Below the pieces are notes generated by a model. It did not search any database and was not told where the DNA came from. It worked only from the letters and a program-made list of their open reading frames with translations. From Bacteroidaceae bacterium (GTDB taxonomy: Bacteria > Bacteroidota > Bacteroidia > Bacteroidales > Bacteroidaceae), in contig JAFYWH010000140.1 of the NCBI GenBank assembly GCA_017558175.1, forward strand, positions 1-38,611: 38,611 nt of DNA, written 5' to 3'. Shown here one piece after another: positions 32,608 to 38,611 of the stretch. Each line of letters opens with the position of its first letter. The stretch's first letter is position 1. The position numbers and the translations under genes were made by a program.

Positions 32608-33426
32608 ATGACTACATCAAAAACTAAAAAGAGCGTGCAACTGAGCGTGGGAGGACTTGTTCTGGTCGGGATTATTGTCCTCTGCATGAGTATGTTTGCC
32701 ATCGAACGCATCGATTCGGGACAGACTGGTATCATTGTGAATTTGGCAGGTAGCGAACGTGGCGTAGACGATGCCAAGGTAGAAACCGGATGGGTGTTCT
32801 ACAACCGATTCACCAAGCAATTGTTTGAATATCCGGCCTTTGCACAAATTGTGGACTATGAGCCATTCGATATCCAGGACAAGAAGGGTACCATCTTCAA
32901 GACCGACCCTACCATTGAATATTACATCGAGCGTGAGAATGCCAAGATCGTTTTCCTCCGCTATCGTAAGACAACATTCGAATTGGAGCAATCTGTTATC
33001 CTGACCGAAGTGAAGAATGCATACAAGGACATTGCAGGTTTGTACGAAACCGATTCGCTCATCAACAATCGTCCGGCATTCGAGAAGGAAGTGGAGAATC
33101 TCTTGAAGGAACGCTTGAGCCAACGCGGATTCACGTTCAGCAATATCCAATCATCGGTTAAGCCAAACGATGTACTCCAAGCAGCGATTGATGCCAAGAA
33201 TACCGCCGTACAGAACGCCTTGAAGGTAGAGAATGAAAAGAAAGCAGCCATAGCCGAAGCCGAAAAGGTGGTAGCAGCAGCCAAGGGTAAGGCCGATGCG
33301 AACCGTATTCTTCAGGAGTCCATCACACCGGAATTGATTCAGCTCAAGGCCGTAGAGAAATGGGATGGCAAACTCCCGTTATCGACCAGCGGAAATACCC
33401 TTCCGTTCTTGGAATTGAAGAAGTAA
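32608..33426 (+). CDS. SPFH/band-7 (prohibitin-like) membrane protein
   Basis: The protein has 272 residues. An N-terminal membrane anchor (about 13-31) is followed by the band-7 domain, IDSGQTGIIVNLAGSERGVDDAKVETGWVFYN to about 190, and a coiled coil rich in Ala, Glu and Lys (about 190-240, NALKVENEKKAAIAEAEKVVAAAKGKADANRI). Prohibitin-like proteins form large ring assemblies that organise membrane proteins or proteases such as FtsH. It is a single gene with its own promoter and terminator. The target is unknown. Confidence 0.93.
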   Translation: MTTSKTKKSVQLSVGGLVLVGIIVLCMSMFAIERIDSGQTGIIVNLAGSERGVDDAKVETGWVFYNRFTKQLFEYPAFAQIVDYEPFDIQDKKGTIFKTDPTIEYYIERENAKIVFLRYRKTTFELEQSVILTEVKNAYKDIAGLYETDSLINNRPAFEKEVENLLKERLSQRGFTFSNIQSSVKPNDVLQAAIDAKNTAVQNALKVENEKKAAIAEAEKVVAAAKGKADANRILQESITPELIQLKAVEKWDGKLPLSTSGNTLPFLELKK

Positions 33427-33437
33427 ACAAACATGAA

Positions 33438-33472
33438 TGGGGTGCCCTGATGAGCATCCCATTTTCTTTTTT
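33438..33472 (+). terminator. Terminator of the SPFH gene
   Basis: TGGGGTGC (33438-33445) pairs with GCATCCCA (33454-33461) with one G-T pair, followed by TTTTCTTTTTT. The T-run reaches the stop codon of the convergent nitroreductase gene. Confidence 0.75.
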
Positions 33473-34082
33473 ATCCGAATACTTTCACCCGTTCTTCTAT
33501 CGGTTTCATTTCCTTCTTACCCGGTGACGAGAGTGGCATTCCGAAAGGCATCTGAGCTATCAAAGTCCATTCCTTGGGCAGGTGCCAGGTGTGCTTCACT
33601 TCCTCATCAATCAGCGGATTGTAGTGCTGGAGGGAAGCTCCGAAACCTAAGTCCTCGAGCATTGTCCAGATAACAAACTGGTGCATGGCCGAAGTATGTT
33701 GCGACCAAGTCTTGAAGTTGTTGCTATAAAGTGGATAAGCCTCCATAAACTTGCCTACCACCGATGTATCCTCGAAGAAAAGTACCGTGCCATGACCACT
33801 TGCAAAACTGGTGTCTATCTTCTTTTCGGAATTGGCAAACACCTCCTCTGTGAGCATATTTTTCAGGACTTTCTTCACGATGTTCCATAATTTCTTGTGC
33901 TCGTCTTTCAGGAGAAGCACGATACGGGTGGTCTGCGAATTATAGGCAGAGGGTACATGCTTTATTGCCTCGTGAATGATACGTACGATCTCTTCATCCG
34001 GTACAGGAGACTCGTTTTCAATCAGATAATAGCTCCGTCGGTTGGCTAATGCTTGTTCAAATGTCCGTTTCATAATCTTCAT
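33471..34082 (-). CDS. Nitroreductase family protein (FMN oxidoreductase)
   Basis: The protein has 203 residues, normal for the family. FEQALANRRSYYLIENESPVPDEEI carries the N-terminal R-R-S/R-Y FMN-phosphate-binding opening, HVPSAYNSQTTRIVLLL is the conserved P-S-x-x-x-x-x-R loop, and GFGASLQHYNPLIDEEVKHTW plus AQMPFGMPLSSPGKKEMKPIEERV are the C-terminal FMN-binding parts. It resembles the oxygen-insensitive group acting with NAD(P)H on nitro or quinone compounds. In-frame ATGs occur at 34082 and 34073. It is a single gene, convergent with the SPFH gene. Confidence 0.9.
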   Translation of the reverse strand: MKIMKRTFEQALANRRSYYLIENESPVPDEEIVRIIHEAIKHVPSAYNSQTTRIVLLLKDEHKKLWNIVKKVLKNMLTEEVFANSEKKIDTSFASGHGTVLFFEDTSVVGKFMEAYPLYSNNFKTWSQHTSAMHQFVIWTMLEDLGFGASLQHYNPLIDEEVKHTWHLPKEWTLIAQMPFGMPLSSPGKKEMKPIEERVKVFG

Positions 34083-34152
34083 TTCTTATCATATAAATAA
34101 GAACGCGCGGAGGCCAACATTTGTTCTATCTATGCCCGAATAGAGAAATTGA

Positions 34153-34184
34153 TTTGGTTTAATTAATTAAAATACGTACTTTTG
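34153..34184 (+). promoter_or_regulatory. fhs promoter (TTTG-N20-TACTTTTG) flanked by AATTAATTAA copies
   Basis: TTTG at 34153-34156 and TACTTTTG at 34177-34184 are 20 bases apart. The palindrome-like AATTAATTAA occurs twice, at 34161-34170 (between the elements) and 34191-34200 (just after the predicted start). The paired copies could be an operator. Confidence 0.7.
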
Positions 34185-34208
34185 CCCGCAAATTAATTAA
34201 ACTAGCGT

Positions 34209-35876
34209 ATGAAATCAGATATCGAAATTGCTCGTAGTATCGAGTTGGTAAAGATTAAAGAGCTGGCAAAATCATTCAATATGCCAGAAGATCAGGTGAC
34301 ACACTACGGACGTCACATGGCTAAAGTAGACATTTCGTTGATCGACGAAGAAAAGATAAAGCAAAGTAATTTGATTCTTGTAACTGCTATCACTCCGACC
34401 AAGGCTGGTATCGGTAAGACTACCGTGTCTGTAGGTTTGGCATTGGGTATGAACAAGATTGGCAAGAAGGCGATTGTAGCCTTGCGTGAACCTTCACTCG
34501 GCCCTTGTTTCGGTATGAAGGGTGGTGCAGCAGGTGGTGGTTATGCTCAGGTGCTCCCGATGGAAAAGATCAACCTTCACTTTACAGGTGACTTCCACGC
34601 CATCACTTCGGCCAACAACATGATCTCGGCTTTGCTCGACAACTATATCTATCAGAACCGCGACAATGGTTTCGGTTTGAAGGAAATCCTTTGGCGTCGT
34701 GTGCTCGACGTGAACGATCGCTCGCTCCGTTACATCGTGACAGGTTTGGGTCCTAAGACCAACGGTATCACTCAGGAGTCTGGCTTCGACATCACTCCGG
34801 CATCAGAAATCATGGCTATCCTCTGCTTGGCTAAGGATGAAGACGATTTGCGTCGTCGCATTGAAAACATCTTGCTTGGCTTTACATACGACAACAAGCC
34901 TTTCACCGTGAAGGATTTGGGCGTAGCAGGTGCCATCACCGTTCTCTTGAAGGATGCACTTTCTCCAAACTTGGTTCAGACTACTGAAAATACTCCGGCA
35001 TTCGTACATGGTGGTCCGTTTGCAAACATCGCTCATGGTTGTAACTCTATCTTGGCTACCAAGTTGGCCATGACATTCGGTGACTATGCCATCACAGAAG
35101 CAGGTTTCGGTGCCGACCTCGGTGCAGAAAAGTTCTACGACATCAAGTGTCGCAAGGCAGGCTTGAACCCTAAGTTGACTGTACTTGTAGTAACAGCTCG
35201 TGCCTTGAAGATGCATGGTGGTGTATCTCAAGACATCGTAGGCCAACCTAACTTGGAAGCGTTGAAGGAAGGTATTGCCAACATGGACAAGCACCTCGAC
35301 AACTTGTTGAAGTTCGGTCAGAGCGTAGTCGTGGCATTCAACCGTTATGGTGACGATGTACAGGAAGAAATCGACTTCGTACGTCAGCATTGCGAAGAAA
35401 TGGGTATCGGCTTTGCCGTGAACAATGCATTCGTAGAAGGTGGTGCAGGTGCCGTAGAATTGGCAGAATTGGTAGTGAAGACCATCGAAGAAAAGCCATC
35501 TGAAGAATTGAAGTTCGCTTATACAGACGAAGATGAAGTACAGGACAAGGTTAACAAGGTGGCATGCAACCTCTATGGTGCTAAAGTCGTAACGTTCAGC
35601 CCAACTGCAAAGAAGAAGTTGGCTATGATCAAGGAATTGGGTTACACTCACTTCCCAATCTGTATTGCCAAGACTCAATACTCGTTCTCAACCAACCAGA
35701 AGCTCATCAACGTACCGACTAACTTCGAGTTCCACGTACAGGACATCGTGATCAATGCCGGTGCAGAAATGCTCGTAGTAATCTCTGGCGAAATCATGCG
35801 TATGCCGGGCTTGCCAAAGCAACCTCAAGCATTGCACATCGATATCGTAAATGGCGAAATTGAAGGTTTGTCGTAA
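34209..35876 (+). CDS. fhs: Formate-tetrahydrofolate ligase
   Basis: The protein has 555 residues, the family's usual length. It joins formate and tetrahydrofolate at the cost of ATP to give 10-formyl-THF in the cytoplasm. The P-loop [11 protein letters not shown] is at 62-72 and is followed by [40 protein letters not shown], the hallmark of Fhs. [20 protein letters not shown] and the C-terminal [25 protein letters not shown] are also typical. Codon choice is strongly biased, as in highly expressed genes. It has its own strong promoter and terminator. The one-carbon theme is shared with gcvP at the right edge, although they are not in one operon. Confidence 0.98.
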   Translation: MKSDIEIARSIELVKIKELAKSFNMPEDQVTHYGRHMAKVDISLIDEEKIKQSNLILVTAITPTKAGIGKTTVSVGLALGMNKIGKKAIVALREPSLGPCFGMKGGAAGGGYAQVLPMEKINLHFTGDFHAITSANNMISALLDNYIYQNRDNGFGLKEILWRRVLDVNDRSLRYIVTGLGPKTNGITQESGFDITPASEIMAILCLAKDEDDLRRRIENILLGFTYDNKPFTVKDLGVAGAITVLLKDALSPNLVQTTENTPAFVHGGPFANIAHGCNSILATKLAMTFGDYAITEAGFGADLGAEKFYDIKCRKAGLNPKLTVLVVTARALKMHGGVSQDIVGQPNLEALKEGIANMDKHLDNLLKFGQSVVVAFNRYGDDVQEEIDFVRQHCEEMGIGFAVNNAFVEGGAGAVELAELVVKTIEEKPSEELKFAYTDEDEVQDKVNKVACNLYGAKVVTFSPTAKKKLAMIKELGYTHFPICIAKTQYSFSTNQKLINVPTNFEFHVQDIVINAGAEMLVVISGEIMRMPGLPKQPQALHIDIVNGEIEGLS

Positions 35877-35898
35877 AACTGAACATCCATTAAAAAGA

Positions 35899-35930
35899 AA
35901 ACTCCCCAAATCGGGGAGTTTCTTTTTTTA
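35899..35930. terminator. Terminator shared by fhs and the GH92 gene
   Basis: A 9-base-pair stem AAACTCCCC (35899-35907) / GGGGAGTTT (35913-35921) has a 5-base loop, with seven T after it on the plus strand. The A-run before it gives a T-run on the minus strand, 12 bases after the GH92 stop. Confidence 0.88.
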
Positions 35931-35932
35931 TA

Positions 35933-38155
35933 TCAATACCAGCAAGCCGGTGTAGCGCCCATTTCGTATTCCAATGTTCCACCCTTGGCAATGTCTTCGA
36001 ACTCAATCCATGCCTTGTTGTATGGCTGGCCATTGAGCTTGATGCTCTGGATGTACTTGTTTTCCTTCGAGTTGTTGTGAGCGATGATGGTGAACTTTCC
36101 GTCGCGAACGTTGAGTACCGCCTTGTCCACGTTTGGAGAACCGAATACATAGCGTCCGTCTGCCGGGTTCAACTGATAGAAACCGAGTGATGAGAGCACG
36201 TACCAAGACGACATCGCACCCACGTCTTCGTTACCCGAGAGACCATCCGGCTGGTCGCTATACATCATGCTATATACATCGCGTACACGGTCAGCAGCCT
36301 TTGAAGGTTCGCCTGCGAGGGTATAGAAATAGATGATGTGGTGGCTTGGTTCATTACCATGTGCATACTGGCCGATGAGACCGCTGATGTCCGGTGATGT
36401 GTTGGCACCATCCAACTTGGCTTCGGCTACGAACAATTCGTCCATCTTCTTCACCAATGCTTCCTTGCTACCGAAACATTCTACCAAACCTTCGAAATCG
36501 TGCGGAGTGAGGAAAGTGTATTGCCATGCATTACCTTCGCAATAGTCATCGTCACGGTGAGTAGAAGCGAACGGATTGAACGGTTCGTGGAATTCACCCT
36601 TGGTGCCACGACCACGCATGAAGCCCGATTCCTTGTCGAAGAAGTTCATGTACGAACGGCTACGCTTGAAGAAATATTCATAGTCTTCCGCCTTGCCCAA
36701 CTTCTTGGCCGCAAGAGCCACGGCACCATCGGCTACGGCATATTCCATATCGTTGGCAACCGATTCCTTCATCTTGTCGTAAGGAATGAAGCTATATTGC
36801 TTACGGATGTCCTGACCACGTTCGTCGAGCATTACCGAGTTCTTCAACGCTTCGAAAGCAGTTTCCGTATCTTCGATGTAACCCTTGTTCAAACCATCGG
36901 CCACGATGATAACACCCGGATTACCCACCATACAATCGGTTTCGCAACCCATCAAGTGCCATACCGGAAGCTTACCCTGCTGCTTGTAGATGTTCACGAA
37001 TGCCCACATCATGTCCTTCATCATTTCCGGATGGATGAGCGACATCAACGGATGAGCCGAGCGATAAGTGTCCCAGCAAGACATGGTAGTATAGCTCTTG
37101 TAACCTTCGCCCTTATGCATCTGATGGTCGGCACCATAGTAATCACCATTCACATCGCAGAATTCCGATGGAGCAATCATGGTGTGATAGAGAGCGGTAT
37201 AGAAAATCTTCTTGGTCTTTTCGCAAGACGATTCCATATCCACCTTAGCCAATGCCTGTTCCCAAGCTTGGTCGGCCTGAGCTACGGCACCTTCGAAGTC
37301 CCAACCCTGAAGCTCGGCATTCATGTTCATCTTGGCATTCTCGATGGAAGTAGGAGAGAGAGCCACCTTTACATATACCGGCTTCTTGGCATCCACATTG
37401 GCACGCGCATAGATAATCTTGCCTTCGCCCTTGTCGGCTACCGCTTCGCCTCTGTCTACCATGACGTCGAGCGATGTGATCGGTTCAGAGAACTCGGCCA
37501 CGAAGAACACGCGTTGGTCGTTCGCCCAACCAGCCGAATAGCGATAACCTTCGATGGTCTTTTCGCCAGTCTTGGCAATGTATGCCTTGGTAGGACTATC
37601 CCAGCATCCACCATTCTGAAGGTCGAACACTACGGCCGCATCCTGCGCATTGTTGAAGGTATACTTATGGAAACCTACACGCTTGGTAGCAGTCAGTTCC
37701 ACATCCACATTGTAGCGGAGGAGGTGAGTGGCATAATAACCCGGCTTCACCACTTCCTTGCTACGTGCCGAGTACGACCACAAGCCCGATTTCGGGTCAT
37801 CTTCGCGACCACGGGCATAAGTCACTTCACCTGTTACCGGCATGAGGGTGATGTCATGAAGGTCACCGATACCTGTACCGCTGAGGTGCATGTGCGGGAA
37901 ACCGATCACGGTAGAATCCGAGATGTGATAGCCCGATGTCCAGTCCCATTCCTGAGGGATGCTGGTAGGACCGAGCTGAACCAAACCATAAGGCACATTA
38001 GCACCTACGAACACGTGTCCATGACCACCCGAACCGATGTATGGATCCACATATTGGGTCAAATCCTTGCAAGCATTTTCTGCTTGTGGAGTTGAACAAC
38101 CGTAGCCTGCAAGGAGCAGGCTACAGAAGGTTGTTACAATGAGTTGTTTTTTCAT
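35933..38155 (-). CDS. GH92 family alpha-mannosidase, exported
   Basis: The protein has 740 residues. The N-terminal signal segment MKKQLIVTTFCSLLLAGYGC suggests export, possibly as a lipoprotein at Cys20, although GYG before the cysteine is not a standard lipobox. The GH92 fold is clear: YVDPYIGSGGHGHVFVGANVPYGLVQLGP opens the N-terminal beta domain, with GFPHMHLSGTGIGDL next. The (alpha/alpha)6 catalytic domain has SCWDTYRSAHPLMSL, EGNAWQYTFLTPHD and GNEDVGAMSSWYVLSSLGFY. These calcium-dependent exo-enzymes remove alpha-mannose from host or yeast glycans; linkage specificity cannot be read. It lies downstream of the palindromic element at 38191-38275. No SusC/SusD genes are in the window. 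Confidence 0.95.
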   Translation of the reverse strand: MKKQLIVTTFCSLLLAGYGCSTPQAENACKDLTQYVDPYIGSGGHGHVFVGANVPYGLVQLGPTSIPQEWDWTSGYHISDSTVIGFPHMHLSGTGIGDLHDITLMPVTGEVTYARGREDDPKSGLWSYSARSKEVVKPGYYATHLLRYNVDVELTATKRVGFHKYTFNNAQDAAVVFDLQNGGCWDSPTKAYIAKTGEKTIEGYRYSAGWANDQRVFFVAEFSEPITSLDVMVDRGEAVADKGEGKIIYARANVDAKKPVYVKVALSPTSIENAKMNMNAELQGWDFEGAVAQADQAWEQALAKVDMESSCEKTKKIFYTALYHTMIAPSEFCDVNGDYYGADHQMHKGEGYKSYTTMSCWDTYRSAHPLMSLIHPEMMKDMMWAFVNIYKQQGKLPVWHLMGCETDCMVGNPGVIIVADGLNKGYIEDTETAFEALKNSVMLDERGQDIRKQYSFIPYDKMKESVANDMEYAVADGAVALAAKKLGKAEDYEYFFKRSRSYMNFFDKESGFMRGRGTKGEFHEPFNPFASTHRDDDYCEGNAWQYTFLTPHDFEGLVECFGSKEALVKKMDELFVAEAKLDGANTSPDISGLIGQYAHGNEPSHHIIYFYTLAGEPSKAADRVRDVYSMMYSDQPDGLSGNEDVGAMSSWYVLSSLGFYQLNPADGRYVFGSPNVDKAVLNVRDGKFTIIAHNNSKENKYIQSIKLNGQPYNKAWIEFEDIAKGGTLEYEMGATPACWY

Positions 38156-38190
38156 GTAGAGTAAAATTTTCTTCTTAAGTTCTTCTTGAT

Positions 38191-38275
38191 TCCCCTCTTG
38201 AGAGGGGTTAGGGGTGTGTGAGACACATCAAGTATATGCATACTAACACACCCCCTTCCCCCTCTCAAGAGGGGA
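38191..38275. repeat. Inverted repeat with CCCCTCTTGAGAGGGG ends
   Basis: Arms at 38191-38219 and 38246-38275 are reverse complements with a few changes. Each begins TCCCCTCTTGAGAGGGG and continues through a G-rich stretch to TGTGT. The middle is AT-rich. Each arm tip is also a palindrome of its own. This resembles a REP/MITE-like dispersed element common in Bacteroidota. It separates gcvP from the GH92 gene on the same strand and shows no T-run, so it need not terminate. Confidence 0.8.
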
Positions 38276-38292
38276 GATAATTATTCTAATTC

Positions 38293-38611
38293 TTAATCAA
38301 ACTTACCATAACGGGTTGGCAACAACTTACGGTCACCGAGTGTATTGTCTACACGAGCCACGTTGATCCAGAACTTGTTTTCGCGTACGCTTTCGATTGG
38401 GTAAGCAGCCTTGGCGCGAGAATAAGAGTGGTTCCATTCATCGGCTACCACTTCGTATTCAGGGTGCGGAGCGTTAACCAATACGTTGTCTTCCTTCGAT
38501 GCGCGTCCGTCCTTCACTTCCTGAATTTCTTCCCAGATGGTCTTCATCACGAGCACGAAGTTGTCGAGTTCCCACAAGCTTTCACTTTCAGTAGGCTCGA
38601 TCATGAGTGTA
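38293..38611 (-). CDS. gcvP: Glycine dehydrogenase (glycine cleavage P protein), C-terminal part only
   Basis: About 106 residues are visible from the right edge to the stop at 38293. The sequence TLMIEPTESESLWELDNFV, the NAPHPEYEVVADEWNHSYSRAKAAYPI segment, and KFWINVARVDNTLGDRKLLP are the conserved C-terminus of GcvP. The enzyme is PLP-dependent and decarboxylates glycine, passing the aminomethyl group to GcvH. The catalytic PLP lysine lies outside the window. The frame continues upstream beyond the edge, so ATG 38602-38604 is not the start. Confidence 0.93.
   Translation of the reverse strand, partial: TLMIEPTESESLWELDNFVLVMKTIWEEIQEVKDGRASKEDNVLVNAPHPEYEVVADEWNHSYSRAKAAYPIESVRENKFWINVARVDNTLGDRKLLPTRYGKFD

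Noticed and set aside
32511-32777. N-terminal extension of the small membrane protein
   Set aside because: It would overlap the SPFH gene start and both divergent promoters, and its sequence is low-complexity Pro/Ser/Thr typical of antisense reading.
34100-34208. Tetrahydrofolate riboswitch upstream of fhs
   Set aside because: The leader after the predicted start is only about 20 bases, too short for an aptamer.
34803-35678. Minus-strand frame of 291 codons inside fhs
   Set aside because: Codon bias of a highly expressed gene leaves the antisense frame open; the peptide has no recognisable features.
36500-38095. Plus-strand frame of 531 codons
   Set aside because: It is antisense to the GH92 gene; the translation is rich in His, Arg and Thr and has no domain pattern.

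Overview
The window reads as chromosome from an anaerobic gut-type member of the order Bacteroidales, probably Bacteroidaceae; the genus cannot be fixed from the sequence alone. The support is the Bacteroidota promoter signature (a -7 box of the form TAnnTTTG, sometimes with TTTG 19-20 bases upstream), weak Shine-Dalgarno sites, the ATP synthase gene order atpD-atpC-orf-atpB-atpE-atpF-atpH-atpA-atpG, a GH92 mannosidase, an Fhs formate-tetrahydrofolate ligase and a glycine-cleavage P protein.

Layout. 1-2294 (minus): an ABC-F ATPase, cut by the left edge, and the GTPase gene engB. 2379-3990 (plus): recR, a small membrane protein and a GNAT acetyltransferase. 4138-7011 (minus): a Tat-type lipoprotein aldo/keto reductase with two Fe-S sites, followed by a membrane Fe-S protein that looks like a NapH-NapG fusion. 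7280-8830: a secreted M28 metallopeptidase. 8978-16218: the complete F1Fo ATP synthase operon. 16471-17517: a STAS-domain protein and, convergent to it, a VanX-type D-Ala-D-Ala dipeptidase. About 17520-25070 is an AT-rich accessory stretch: a Sel1-repeat protein, a WG-repeat protein, a broken retropepsin-like gene, a membrane-anchored protein resembling linalool dehydratase/isomerase, a PD-(D/E)XK nuclease remnant and a HigBA-type toxin-antitoxin pair. 25209-29899: a TolC / HlyD / two ABC-2 permease export operon with no ATPase gene. 29934-32510 (minus): a small membrane protein, a SAM methyltransferase and a calcineurin-like phosphoesterase. 32608-38611: an SPFH/band-7 protein, a nitroreductase, fhs, GH92 and the C-terminus of gcvP.

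The most unusual content is repetitive. A 35-base element occurs inside atpG and at the 3' end of the unnamed gene of the same operon, in the same reading frame, so both proteins carry a CH(P/S)DDR(K/R)EE(G/E)SR peptide. A related 35-base unit covers the stop codon of the last export permease gene. Separately, arrays with an exact 22-base period lie in two divergent intergenic regions, in opposite orientation. The reductase/NapHG-like pair is the best candidate for an uncharacterised biochemical system: an exported Fe-S aldo/keto reductase that could be fed electrons from the membrane. All functional calls come from reading motifs by eye; no database search was possible.
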